From Chlorocebus sabaeus (Eukaryota; Chordata; Mammalia; Primates; Cercopithecidae), in contig NC_132914.1 of NCBI RefSeq assembly GCF_047675955.1, positions 45,904,521-45,968,520 of the forward strand: a stretch of 64,000 bases of DNA, in the 5' to 3' direction. The notes under the pieces are model-generated. The model did no database searches. It was given only the letters and a program-made list of their open reading frames with translations, and was not told the origin of the DNA. Positions 48,256 to 60,806 of the stretch are shown piece after piece (the first letter of the stretch is position 1; every line of letters starts with the position of its first letter). A program made the translations under genes and the position numbers.

Positions 48256-50055
48256 AGCCAAAAAATGAATGAATTCCCACACACAATAGCTCCAAAGAGA
48301 ATAAAATACCTAGGAATCCGACTTACAAGGGATGTCAAGGACCTCTTTAAGGAGAACTACAAACCACTGCTCAGTGAAACAAAAGAGGACACAAACAAAT
48401 GGAAGAACATACCATGCTCATGGATAGGAAGAATCAATATTGTGAAAATGGCCATACTGCCCAAGGTTATTTATACATTCAATGCCATCCCCATTAAGCT
48501 ACCAATGACTTTCTTCACAGAATTGGAAAAAACTGCTTTAAAGTTCATATGGAACCAAAAAAGAGCCCGCATTGCCAAGACAATCCTAAGTCAAAAGAAC
48601 AAAGCTGGAGGCATCACACTACCTGACTTCAAGCTATACTACAAGGCTACAGTAACCAAAACACTATGGTACTGCTACCAAAACAGAGATATAGACCAAT
48701 GGAACAGAACAGAGCCCTCAGAAATAATACCACACATCTACAGCCATCTGATCTTTGACAAACCTGAGAGAAACAAGAAATGGGGAAAGGATTCCCTATT
48801 TAATAAATGGTGCTGGGAAAATTGGATAGCCATAAGTAGAAAGCTGAAACTGGATCCTTTCCTTACTCCTTATATGAAAATTAATTCAAGATGGATTAGA
48901 GACTTAAATGTTAGACCTAACACCATAAAAACCCTAGAAGAAAACCGAGGTAATACCCTTCAGGACATAGGCATGGGCAAGGACTTCATGTCTAAAACAC
49001 CAAAAGCAATGGCAACAAAAGCCAAAATTGACAAATGGGATTTAATTAAACTAAAGAGCTTCTGCACAGCAAAAGAAACTACAATCAGAGTGAACAGGCA
49101 ACCTACAGAATGGGAGAAAATTTTTGCAATCTACTCATCTGACAAAGGGCTAATATCCAGAACCCACAAAGAACTCAAACAAATTTACAAGAAAAAAACA
49201 AACAACCTCATCGAAAAGTGGGCAAAGGATATGAACAGACATTTCTCAAAAGAAGACATTTGTACAGCCAACAGACACATGAAAAAATGCTCATCATCAC
49301 TGGCCATCAGAGAAATGCAAATCAAAACCACAATGAGATACCATCTCACACCAGTTAGAATGGCAATCATTAAAAAATCAGGAAACAACAGGTGCTGGAG
49401 AGGATGTGGAGAAATAGGAACACTTTTACACTGTTGGTGGGACTGTAAATTAGTTCAACCATTGTGGAAGACAGTGTGGCAATTCCTCAAAGATCTAGAA
49501 CTAGATGTACCATATGACCCAGCCATCCCATTACTGGGTATATACCCAAAGGATTATAAATCATGCTGCTATAAAGACACATGCACATGTATGTTTATTG
49601 CAGCACTATTCACAATAGCAAAGACTTGGAATTAACCCAAATGTCCATTAGTGACAAACTGGATTAAGAAAATGTGGCACATATACACCACGGAATACTA
49701 TGCAGCCATATAAAAGGATGAGTTCATGTCCTTTGTAGGGACATTGATGCAACTGGAAACCATCATTCTCAGCAAACTATCGCAAGAACAGAAAACCAAA
49801 CACCGCATGTTCTCACTCATAGGTGGGAATTGAACAATGAGATCACTTGGACTTGGGAAGGGGAACATCACACACCGGGGCCTATTGTGGGGAGGGGGGA
49901 GGTGGGAAGGATAGCATTAGGAGATATACCTAATGTAAATGATGAGTTAATGGGTGCAGCACACCAACATGGCACATGTATACATATGTAACAAACTTGC
50001 ACATTGTGCACATGTACCCTAGAACTTAAAGTATAATTAAAAACAAACAAACAAG
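48256..50055 (+). mobile_element. L1-D: 5'-truncated primate L1
   Basis: The insertion starts abruptly inside the ORF2 region (agcca, RT C-terminal side) and ends in an A-rich tail (aaaacaaacaaacaag). A perfect 14-base duplication aaattcttaaaaat flanks it (48242-48255, 50056-50069). It is about 1.8 kb, a common truncation length. Confidence 0.94.
48265..49833 (+). pseudogene. L1-D ORF2 C-terminal fragment
   Basis: A single open frame of 456 codons (48265-49635) covers the ORF2p region after the RT core through the Cys-rich C-terminal segment (RCWRGCGEIGTLLHCWWDC). It ends at a TAA in AKTWN, where L1-C reads CAA after N, a C-to-T change. The family frame would otherwise continue to 49831-49833. 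It lacks the endonuclease and the RT active site, so it has no retrotransposition activity. Confidence 0.88.
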
Positions 50056-50338
50056 AAATTCTTAAAAATTAGGCATAGAAGGAACATACCTCAACAAAAT
50101 AAAGACCATAAATGACAAACCTACAGCTGACATCATATTGATGGGGAAAAGCTGAAAGTCTTTCCTCTAAGAACTGGAATAAGACAAGGATGCCCACTCT
50201 CATCACTCTTATTCAACATAGTACTGAAAGTCCTAGCCAGAGCAATCAGGCAAGAGAAAGAAATAAAAAGCATCAAAAATGGAAAAGAGGAAGTAAAATT
50301 GTTTGCCTTTTCAGATGACATGATGTTATACATAGAAA

Positions 50339-50722
50339 TGTATTAGTCCATTCTTACATTGCTATAAAGAACTACCTGAGACTAGGTAAGTTATAAAGAA
50401 AAGATGATTAACTGGCTTACAATTCTGCAAGCTGTACAGGAAACATGGCTGGGGAGGCCACAGGAAACTTACAATCATGGCAGAAGGCAAAGAGGAGGGA
50501 GGCACATCTTACATGGCCAGAGCAGGAGGAAGAGGGCAAAGGGGAAGGTGCCACACACTTTTAAACAACCAGGTCTCCTGATAACTCACTCACTGTAATA
50601 AGAATAGCAAGGAGGAAATCCGCCCTCATGATCCAATCATCTACCACCAAGCCCCACCTCCAACACTGGGGATTAAAATTCAACATGAGATTTTGGCAGG
50701 AACACAAATTCAAACTATATCA
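50339..50722 (-). mobile_element. Solo MaLR LTR (MST-like)
   Basis: The LTR starts tgtattagtcc and ends ctatatca. A perfect 5-base duplication agaaa flanks it (50334-50338, 50723-50727). It is the same family as the LTR at 9644-10001, and it splits the host L1 RT region just after the RT core. Confidence 0.9.
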
Positions 50723-52273
50723 AGAAAGATATAAAGATTTCACCAAAAAGCTCTTCACCAAATTCAATTAAGTCATAGGATACAAAATCAGGATATAAAA
50801 ACAGTAGTATTTCTATACTCCAATAATAAACTAGCTGAAAAAGAAATCAAGAAAGCAATCTTATTTACAATAGCTAACAAAAAACGAAACAAACAAACAA
50901 ACAAACAGAAACAAACCCTTCTAGGAAAAGATTTAACCAAGGAGGTGAAAGACCTCTGTAACTAAAATTACAAAACACTGATGAAAGAAATTGATGAAGA
51001 CACTAAAAAATCAAAAGACATTCCATGCTCATGGATTAGAAGAACTAATGTTGTTAAAAATGACTGTGTTATCTAAAACAATCTACAGATTCAATGTAAT
51101 CCCTATTAAAATACCAATGACATTTCTTACAGAAGTTTAAAAAAAATCCTAAAATCGGGGTGAATTCACAAAAGAACCTGAATATCTAAAGCAATCCTGA
51201 GCAAACGGGACAAAGCTGAAGGTATCACACTGCCTGACTCCAAAATACACCACAAAGCTATAGTAGCCAAAATAGCATAGTATTGGTACAAAAACAGACA
51301 CATACACAGAGGGAAATGAATAGAGAACCCAGAAATAAATCTATGTATTTATAGCCACCTGATTTTTCACAAAGAGGCCAAGGAAATACTTTGGGGAAAT
51401 GACACCCTTTTTAATAAATGATGCTGGGGGGATTAGCCATATGCAGAAGAATGAAACTAGACTCCTATCTCTCACCATATTAAAAAAACAACTGAAAATG
51501 CATTAAAGGCTTTATAAGACCTAAAACTATAATATAAAACTACTGCAAGAAAACATATGAGAAATGCTTCAGGATATTGGTCTAGGTGAGGATTTTATGC
51601 CTAAGAATTCAAAAGCGCTGGCAACAAAAACAAAAATACATAAATGGAACTACATTAAACTGAAGATCTTTCTGCGCCACAAAGGAAATAATCAGTAGAG
51701 TGAACAGAGAACCTGTGGAATGGGAGAAAATATTTGCAAACTATTCATTCGATAAGGAATGAACATCCAGAATATACAAAGAATTCAAATATCTCAACAG
51801 CAAAAAAATAAAATAAAATAAAAAAGAAAGAAGGAAAGGGAAAGAAAAAAGAAAAAACTCCATTCAAAAGGAGGCAGTGGCGGGAATCCTGAGCAAGATG
51901 GCCGAATAGGAACAGCTCCAGCCTCCAGCTCCCAGCACGAGCAACACAGAAGACGGGTGGTTTCTGCATTTTCAACTGAGGTGCAGACCAACACCTCACA
52001 CTTCACATGGCTAGGCAAACCTCTGAGACAAAGTTCCCAGAGCAAGAATCAGACAGCAACACTTGCTGTTCAGCAATATTCTATCTTGTGCAGCCTCTGC
52101 TGCTGATACCCAGGCAAACAGGGTCTGGAGTGGACCTCCAGCAAATTCCAACAAACCTGCAGCTGAGGGTCCTGACTGTTAGAAGAAAACTAACAAACAG
52201 AAGGGACACCCACATCAAAACCCCATCAGTACATCACCATCATCAAAGACCAAAGGCAGATAAAACCACAAAC

Positions 52274-53743
52274 ATGGGGAAAAGCAGGGCAGAAAGGCTA
52301 GAAATTTAAAAAATCAGAGCACATCTCCCCCTCCAAAGGAACACAGCTCATCGCCAGCAACGGAACAAAACTGGACAGAGAATGACTTTGACAAGTTGAG
52401 AGAAGAAGGCTTCAGTTGATCAAACTTCTCAGAACTAAAGGAGGAACTATGTAACCAGCGCAAAGAAACTAAAAACCTTGAAAAAATAATGGAAGAATGG
52501 ATAACTAGAATAACCAATGCAGAGAAGTCCATAAACGAACTGACAGAGATGAAAACCATGACACGAGAACTACGTGACAAATGCAAAAGCTTCAGTAACC
52601 AACTTGATCACCTGGAAGAAAGAGTATCAGTGATTGAAGATTAAAGGAATGAAATGAAGTGAGAAGAGAAGTTTAGAGAAAAAAGAGTAAAAAGAAATGA
52701 ACAAAGCTTCCAAGAAATATGGGATTATGTGAAAAGCCCAAATCTACATCTGATTGGTGTGCCTGAAAATGACGGGGAGAATGGAACCAACTTGGAAAAC
52801 ACTCTGCAGGATATTATCTAGGAGAACTTCCTCAACCTAGCAAGGAAGGCCAACATTGAAATTCAGGATGTACAGAGAACGCCACAAAGACACTCCTCGA
52901 GAAGAGCAACTCCAAGACACATAATTGTCAGATTCACCAAAGTTGAAATGAAGGAAAAAATGTTAAGGGCAACCAGAGAGAAAGCTCAGGTTACCCACAA
53001 AGGGAAGCCCATCAGACTAACAGGAGATCTCTCGGCAGAAACTCTACAAGCCAGAAGAGAGTGGGGGCCAATATTCAACATTCTTACAGAAAACAATTTT
53101 CAACCCAGAATTTCTTTTTTTTTTAAATTTTTTTAAATTTTTTATTTTTTATTATACTTTAAGTTCTAGGGTACATGTGGATAACATGCAGGTTTGTTAC
53201 ATATGTATACTTGTGCCATGTTGGTGTGCTTCACCCATCAACTCGTCAGCACCCATCAACTCGTCATTTACATCAGGTATAACTCCCAATGCAATTCCTC
53301 CCCCCTCACCCCTCCCCACAATAGGCCCCGGTGTGTGATGTTCCCCTTCCCGAGTCCAAGTGATCTCATTGTTCAGCTCCCACCTATGAGTGAGAACATG
53401 CGGTGTTTGGTTTTCTGTTCTTGCGATAGTTTGCTGAGAATGATGGTTTCCAGCTGCATCCATGTTCCTACAAAGGACACAAACTCATCCTTTTTTATGG
53501 CTGCATAGTATTCCATGGTGTATATGTGCCACATTTTCTTAATCCAGTCTGTCTCAACCCAGAATTTCATATCCAGCCAAACTAAGTTTCATAAGTGAAG
53601 GAGAAATAAAATCCTTTACAGACAAGTAAATGCTTAGAGATTTTGTCACCACCAGGCCTGCCCAACAAGAGACCCTGAAGGAAGCACTAAACATGGAAAG
53701 GAACAACCAATATGAGCCATTGCAAAAACATGCCAAAATGTAA
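52274..53743 (+). pseudogene. L1-E ORF1 remnant, frameshifted and split
   Basis: The ATG at 52274 is followed within four codons by loss of one A in the Lys run (atggggaaaagc where L1-C has one more A), so the frame fails at once. Stops follow near 52310 and 52643-52645. The RRM/CTD text is readable at 52700-53110 and after 53569. The inverted L1 insertion at 53115-53554 separates the last ~60 codons. The normal stop lies at 53741-53743. Confidence 0.86.
53115..53554 (-). mobile_element. L1 3' fragment inserted antisense into L1-E ORF1
   Basis: A T-rich tail (53115-53160) precedes the reverse of an L1 3'UTR and ORF2 end. The perfect 14-base duplication caacccagaatttc lies at 53101-53114 and 53555-53568. 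An 18-base tandem duplication occurs at 53232-53249/53250-53267. Confidence 0.94.
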
Positions 53744-53806
53744 AGACCATCGATGCTAGGAAGAAACTGCATCAACTAATGAGCAAAATAACCACTTAAT
53801 ATCACA

Positions 53807-56800
53807 ATGACAGGATCAAGTTCACACACAGCAATATTAACCTTAAATGTAAATGGGCTAAATGATCCAATTAAAAGACACAGACTGGCAAATTGGATAA
53901 ACAGTCAAGACCCATCAGTTTGTTGTATTCAGGAGACCCATCTCACATGCAGAGACACACAGAGGCTCAAAATAAAGGGATGGAGGAAGATCTACCAAGC
54001 AAATGGAAAACAAAAAAAGGCAGGGGTTGCAATCCTAGTCTCTGATAAAACAGACTTTAAACCGTCAAAGATCAAAAGAGACAAAGAAGGCCATTACATA
54101 ATGGTAAAGGGATCAATTCAACAGGAAGAGCTAACTATCCTAAATATATATGCACCCAATACAGGAGCACCCAGATTCATAAAGCAAGTCCTTAGAGACT
54201 TACAAAGAGACTTAGACTCCCATACAATAATAATGGGAGACTTCAACACCCCACTTCAACATTAGACAGAACAACGAGACAGAAAGTTACAAGGATATCC
54301 AGGAATTGAACTCAACTCTGCACCAAGCAGATCTATTATACATCTACAGCACTCTCCACCTCAAATCAACAGAATATACATTCTTCTCAGCACCACATCA
54401 CACTTATTTCAAAATTGACCACATAATTGGAAGTAAAGCACTCCTCAGCAAATGTACAAGAACAGAAATTATAACAAACTGTCTCTCAGACCACACTGCA
54501 ATCAAACTAGAACTCAGGACTAAGAAACTCAATCAAAACTACTCAACTACATGGAAACTGAACAACTTGCTCCTGAATGACTACTGGGTACATAACGAAA
54601 TGAAGGCAGAAATAAAGATGTTCTTTTAAACCAATGAGAACAGAGATTCAACATACCAGAATCTCTGGGACACATTTAAAGCAGTGTGTAGAGGGAAATT
54701 TGTAGCTATAAATGCAGACAAGAGAAAGCAGGAAAGATCTAAAATTGACACCCTAACATCACAATTAAAAGAACTAGAGAAGCAAGAGCAAACACATTCA
54801 AAAGCTAGCAGAAGGCAAGAAATAACTAAGATGAAGCAGAACTGAAGGAGATAGACACAAAAAACCCTCCAAAAAGTCAAGGAATCCAGGAGTTGGTTTT
54901 TTGAAAAGATCAACAAAATTGATAGACCACTAGCAAGACTAATAAAGAAGAAAAGAGAGAAGAATCAAATAGATGCAATAAAAAATAATAAAGGGATATC
55001 ACCACCGACCCCACAGAAATACAAACTATCAACAGAGAATATTATAAACATCTTTACGCAAATAAACTAGAAAACCTAGAAGAAATGGATAATTTTCTGG
55101 ACACTTACATTCTCCCAAGACTAATCCAGGAAGAAGTTGAATCCCTGAATAGACCAATAGCAGGCTCTGAAATTGAGGCAATAATTAATAGCCTACCAAC
55201 CAAAAAAGGTCCAGGACCAGACGGATTCACAGCCAAATTCTACCAGAGGTATGAGGAGGAGTTGGTACTATTCCTTCTGAAACTATTCCAATCAATAGAA
55301 AAAGAGGGAATCCTCCCTAACTCTTTTACGAGGCCAACATCATCCTGATACCAAAGCCTGACAGAGAGACGACAAATAAAGAGAACTTTAAACCAATATC
55401 ACTGAGGAACATCAATGCAAAAATCCTCAATAAAATACTGGCAAACCGGATTCAGCAGCACATCAAAAAGCTTATCCACCATGATCAAGTGAGCTTCATC
55501 CCTGGGATGCAAGGCTGGTTCAACATATGCAAATCAATAAACGTAATCCAGCATATAAACAGAACCAAACACAAAAACCACATGATTATCACAATAGATG
55601 CAGAAATGGCCTTTGACAAAATTCAACAGCTCTTCATGCTAAAAACTCTCAATAAATTCAGTATTGATGGAACGTATCTCAAAATCATAAGAGCTATTTA
55701 TGACAAACCCACAGCCAATATCATACTGAATGGGCAAAAACTGGAAGCATTCCCTTTGAAAACTGGCACAAGACAGGGATGCCCTCTCTCACCACTCCTA
55801 TTCAACATAGTGTTGGAAGTTCTGGCTAGGGAAATCAGGCAAAAGAAAGAAATAAAGGGTATTGAGTTAGGAAAAGAAGAAGTCAAATTGTCCCTGTTTG
55901 CAGATGACATGATTGTATGTTTAGAAAACCTCATTGTCTCAGCCCCAAATCTCCTTAAGCTAATAAACAACTTCAGCAGTCTCAGGATACAAAATCAATG
56001 TGCAAAAATCACAAGCATTCTTATATACCAGTAACAGACAAACAGAGAGCCAAATCATGAGTGAACTTCCATTCACAATTGCTGCAAAAAGAATAAAATA
56101 CCTAGGAATCCAACTTACAAGGGATGTCAAGGACCTCTCCAAGGAGAGTTACAAACCACTGCTCAGTGAAATAAAAGAGGACACAAACTAATGGAAGAAC
56201 TTACCATGCTCATGGATAGGAAGAATCAATATCGTGAAAATGGCCATACTGCCCAAGGTAATTTATAGATTCAATGCCATACCAATGAAGCTACCAATGT
56301 CTTTCTTCACAGAATTGGAAACTGCTTTAAAGTTCATATGGAACCAAAAGAGAGCCCACATCTCCAAGACAATCCTAAGTCAAAAGAACAAAGCTGCAGG
56401 CATCACGCTACCTGACTTCAATCTACACTACAAGGCTACAGTAACCAAAACAGCATGGTACTGCTACCAAAACAAAGATATAGACCAATGGAACAGAACA
56501 GAGCCCTCAGAAATAATACCACACATCTATAGCCATCTGATCTTTGACAAACCTGAGAGAAACAAGAAATGGGGAAAGGATTCCCTATTTAATAAATGGT
56601 GCTGGGAAAATTGGATAGCCATAAGTAGAAAGCTGAAACTGGATCCTTTCCTTACTCCTTATATGAAAATTAATTCAAGATGGATTAGAAAGTTAAACGT
56701 TAGACCTAACACCATAAAAAACATAGAAGAAAACCTAGGTAATACCATTCAGGACAGAGGCATGGGCAAGGACTTCATGTCTAAAACACCAAAAGCAATG

Positions 56801-57616
56801 GCAACAAAAGCCAAAATTGACAAATGGGATTTAATTAAACTAAAGAGCTTCTGCACAGCAAAAGAAACTACCCTCAGATTGAACAGGCAACCTAAAGAAT
56901 GAGAGAAATTTTTTGCAATCTACTCATCTGACAAAGGGCTAATATCCAGAACCTACAAAGAACTCAAACAAATTTACAAGAAAAAAACAACCCCTTCAAA
57001 AAGTGGGCAAAGGATATGAACAGACATTTCTCAAAAGAAGACATTCATACAGCCAACAGACACATGAAAAAATGCTCATCATCACTGGCCATCAGAGAAA
57101 TGCAAATCAAAACCACAATGAGATACCATCTCACACCAGTTAGAATGGCGATCATTAAAAAGTCAGGAAACAACAGGTGCTGGAGAGGATGTGGAGAAAT
57201 AGGAACACTTTTACACTGTTGGTGGGATTGTAAACTAGTTCAACCATTGTGGAAAACAATATGGCGATTCCTCAAGGATCTAGAACTAGAAATACCATTT
57301 GACCCAGCCATCCCATTACTGGGTATATACCCAAAGGATTATAAATCATGCTGCTATAAAGACACATGCACACGTATGTTTATTGCGGCACTATTCACAA
57401 TAGCAAAGACTTGGAATTAACCCAAATGTCCATCAGTGACAGACTGGATTAAGAAAATGTGGCACATATATGCCATGGAATACTATGCAGCCATGAAAAG
57501 GATGAGTTTGTGTCCTTTGTAGAGACATGGATGCAGCTGGAAACCATCATTCTCAGCAAACTATCGCAAGAATAGAAAACCAAATATTGCATGTTCTCAC
57601 TCATAGGTGGGAACTG
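53807..57616 (+). pseudogene. L1-E ORF2 remnant
   Basis: The ATG at 53807 opens 152 codons of endonuclease, up to a 1-base loss near 54255 (cccacttcaac where L1-C reads cccactgtcaac-like). Later pieces are 54306-54629 (stopped by GAA-to-TAA at 54627), 55085-55348, 55489-56034 (RT core with SLFADDMIV), 56000-56191, 56234-56902 and 57016-57420 (Cys-rich segment, then AKTWN-stop as in L1-D). The normal stop is at 57614-57616. At least six disruptions make it non-functional. Confidence 0.87.
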
Positions 57617-58584
57617 AACAATGAGATCACTTGGACACGGGCAGGGTAACATCACACACCGGGGCCTACTGTGGGGATGTGGGAGGGGGGAGGGATGGCA
57701 TTGGGAGTTATATCTGATGTATATGATGAGTTGATGGGTGATGGTGAGTTGATGGGTGCAGCACACCAACATGGCACATGTATACATACGTAACAAACCT
57801 GCACGTTGTGCACATGTACCCTAGAATAAAGTATAATAAAAAATAATAATAAAAAATTTTTAAAAAGTAAAACATAAGAAAACAAAAAAAGCAGGCAATG
57901 GAAATCAGTAGATAGTTCTCAAAAGAAGACACACAAATGGCCAAAAAACTTTTAAAAATGCTTGACAACACTAATTACCAGAGAAATGCAAATCAAAGTC
58001 AAAATATCATGTCACCCCAGTTAGAATGTCTATTATCAAAAAGACAAACATAAGAAATGCTGGTTAAGATTAGGGGAAAAGAGAATTCTTATACAGTGGT
58101 GATGGGAATATAAATCAGCATAGCCATTAAGAAAAACAGTATAGAGGTTTCTCAAAAAACCAAAAGTAGAATTACCATATGATCCAGCAATTTCACTACT
58201 GGGTATTTATCCAAAGGAAGTGAAATCAATATAGCAAAGGGATTCCCGCATTTCCATGATTACTGCAGCACCATTCACAGTAGCCAAGATATGGAATCAA
58301 ATGTCCATGAGTAGATGAATGGATAAAGAAAATGTGGTATGCCTACACAATGCAATATCATTCAGCCATAAGAAATAATGAAATCCTGTCATTTGCAGCA
58401 ACATAGGCGAGCCTGGAGAACATGTTAAGCAAAACAGGCCCACGTAGGTAAATACTGCATGTTCTCATTCATATGTGTGAGCTAAAAAAATTTTTAGCAT
58501 ATGGAAGTAGAGGGTATAATTTGGATATTAGGGACTGGGAATGAAAGAGGGGAGGAGGAGAGGTTGGTTAAGAAATTCAAAATT

Positions 58585-58892
58585 GGCAGGGCACGGTGGC
58601 TCACGCCTGTAATCCCAGCACTTTAGGAGGCCCAGGAGAGCAGATCATGAGGTCAGGAGTTCGAGACCAGCCTGGCCAATATGGTGAAACCCCATCTCTA
58701 CTAGAAATACAAAAACTTGCCAGGTGTGGTGGCATGCACCTGTAGTCCCAGCTACTTCAGAGGTTGAGACAGGAGAATTGCTTTAACCTGGGAGTTGGAG
58801 ATTGCAGTGAGCTGAGATTGCGCCATAGCACTCCAGCCTGGGTGACAGAGCAAGACTCCATCTTAAAAACAAACTAACTAACTAACAAAATC
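58585..58892 (+). mobile_element. Alu with (AACT)n tail
   Basis: Full Alu ending in aaactaactaactaac. A 12-base duplication aaattcaaaatt flanks it (58573-58584, 58893-58904). It lies in the 3' end of the host L1. Confidence 0.94.
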
Positions 58893-59152
58893 AAATTCAA
58901 AATTACAGATACATAGGAGGAATTAGTTCTGGTGTTATGCATAATTGTAGGGTAAATATGGTTAACTATAATTTATTGTATATTTTCAAAAATCTGGAAT
59001 TTCGAATGTCCATAATACAAAGAAATGATAAATATTTGAGTTGATATACTAATTACCCTGAGTTGATATTTACACATTGTATACATGTATTGATACATCA
59101 TTCTATACCCCATAAATATGTATAATTATTACATGTCAACTGAAAATAAAAG

Positions 59153-59479
59153 ACAGCATTTCTGAGTAAAGGGGGAAACAATCCTGAGCAATGACATTTT
59201 GCAGATAAACAGATAGAGGTGTAGTATTTGATTTTGCAAAGCTAAGAAAGAAAAATTCCAGTACAGCAGCTACGTAGGGGAATGGGACCAAGAACCAACT
59301 GTAATGTACACTGTAAAATCCTCTGGAAATTAGGAATGAAGGGTGTGGGGGTGAAAGTTAACAAAGAAGAATTGGTTGAAAATTTTTTTAAATTTTTAAA
59401 AAACATTTAAATTCCTTTATCCCTTCCCCTATTGCACATAGCTGTGAGAACAATCTGTTATCCACCCTAACAGAAAATT
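59153..59479. other. No recognised feature
   Basis: AT-rich flank of the host L1. No repeat family or coding frame is recognised. Confidence 0.45.
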
Positions 59480-60190
59480 GAAAATTTATTCTTTTGAGAA
59501 ACAGAGTAATTTTGTTGCAGATACACCAGGTCTACTTGAAGATATTAATATTATGTGCAAAACAGAGAGATGAAAGAAACATACGCCTTTTGAGTGCTAA
59601 GATTTCCAGATCTCTTCTCCCGTTTGAATTGCAGAATGTTGGTGACCAGGTATTTAACCTCCAGGTAAAGGACTGGGAGAGTCTTAACTGATGAATCAGA
59701 ACAGTTCAAGAGGAAACACCTAAATATATTTATATTAGGGCTTCTCAATAAAAGAATCTACCTGATTAACCAATAAAACAGTTCAAAGTTGATAAGTTTC
59801 ACCAAAGCACTCAGAATTCCAATTCATATTACAGTCTTCCACTCTAATTGTAAACAGACAACCAAGTATCACCAGACAAATGAGGAAAGCTTCCAATATA
59901 AAAGATAAAGACCAAACCAAACTAATAGGAAAAAAAAAAAAGCACTTTGTAGGAAACAGAGAATATGCAGAGAGAAGAAAACAAAAGTCAAAACTGAAAG
60001 ATACTCAGAGAGATAAACTGCATCCACAAAACAAGTACAGGATGCTATACAAATGATATTTATAAAACAAACAAAAAAGAGTTCTTAGAATTAAACATGA
60101 TAAGAGAAATGGAAATCTCAATAGAATAGTTGGAAAATAAAGTTAAGGATATCTCTTAGGAAGTAAGAAAAAGAGCCAGAGACTTTCATA
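59480..60190 (+). mobile_element. Ancient HAL1/L1M 5'-ORF1 remnant
   Basis: The wording (aacaagtacaggatgctata, 'gaaatctcaatagaatagtt', 'ggaaaataaagttaaggata') follows the coiled-coil-coding part of old L1/HAL1 ORF1. Stops and indels occur throughout. The neighbouring 65-codon frames are not genes. Confidence 0.5.
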
Positions 60191-60217
60191 TGGGAGGAAA
60201 CTATCACCACAATATAG

Positions 60218-60313
60218 CCATGTGTTGTTTAACAATGGGGAAAAGTTTTGAGAAATGTGTCATTAGGTAATGTTGTCATTATGCAAATATCATAGAGTAT
60301 ACTTACCATGTCT
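60218..60313 (+). mobile_element. MER2-like transposon fragment
   Basis: The sequence 'agccatgtgttgtttaac' then 'gagaaatgtgtcattagg' and 'atcatagagtatacttac' is the 5' third of the same family as the copy at 31038-31639. Confidence 0.65.
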
Positions 60314-60340
60314 TTTAGTACTTACAATGTCTTTTAGTAC
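60303..60340 (+). repeat. 19-bp tandem duplication
   Basis: The unit ttaccatgtcttttagtac (60303-60321) is repeated as ttacaatgtcttttagtac (60322-60340) with one change, at the broken end of the MER2 fragment. Confidence 0.9.
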
Positions 60341-60544
60341 TATTTGTCTTTATTCTTAGTGCATATATTCTGTTAATCAAGAGGGGCCACAATGTCTGAT
60401 TTTGTCCTATATTTAAGTTGGATATTCACTTGGAATATCCAGCCTTCTCTCCCCTTGTAAATGCTGACAGTTGACACCACTACCCACACACTGTTTCTTC
60501 TCAAATGCACAATGAAATTTTGTAGACTTAGAAAAACTCTTAAG

Positions 60545-60806
60545 CTAACTCAGCCCGCTGCCTATTTTGGTATAAGAATAGTTTTACATTTTTTAATGGT
60601 TGAAAAAAATCAAAATAATATTTTATGATACATAAAATTGTATGAAATTCATATTTCAATATCCATGCTCAATTGTTTACATTTTGTCTCTGGCTGTTTT
60701 TGTGCTACAATGGCAGGTTTGAGTAGTTGTGACAGTGACCAGGTAGCCAGCAAAGTAATGAATATTTACTAACCAGCCTTTAAAAGAAAAAGTTTACTGT
60801 AAAACT
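60545..60806 (-). mobile_element. Nonautonomous hAT-type transposon, diverged
   Basis: The right end reads gaaaaagtttactg, the reverse of the cag(g)taaactttttc-type terminus, and the left part 'ctgcctattttggtataaga ...taatggttg' follows a common mammalian hAT MITE. Orientation is nominal. The exact family is not assigned. Confidence 0.5.

Larger units (their letters stand above)
51881..57886 (+). mobile_element. L1-E: primate L1 with 5'UTR splice-type deletion and a nested L1 fragment
   Basis: The element begins cgggaatcctgagcaagatgg and ends in an A-rich tail. Flanks aaaaggaggcagtgg (51866-51880) and aaaagcaggcaatgg (57887-57901) match with two changes. The 5'UTR is only about 390 bases; the missing part is a single gap at 51980/51981. 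A 440-base inverted L1 3' fragment sits in ORF1. ORF1 and ORF2 both carry frameshifts and stops. Confidence 0.9.
37240..59152 (+). mobile_element. Host L1 (L1PB/L1MA-like), plus strand, near full length but split five times
   Basis: Segments 37240-41274, 47482-48255, 50070-50338, 50728-51880, 57902-58584 and 58905-59152 read in order as 5'UTR, ORF1, ORF2 and 3' end of one old L1; without the insertions it is about 7 kb. ORF1 ends with a readable C-terminal piece (39808-40023), and the ORF2 start lies near 40204. RT text appears at 50160-50330, before the MST LTR. Every junction is marked by a duplication of the host sequence. The 5' border is uncertain by about 100 bases. Confidence 0.75.
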
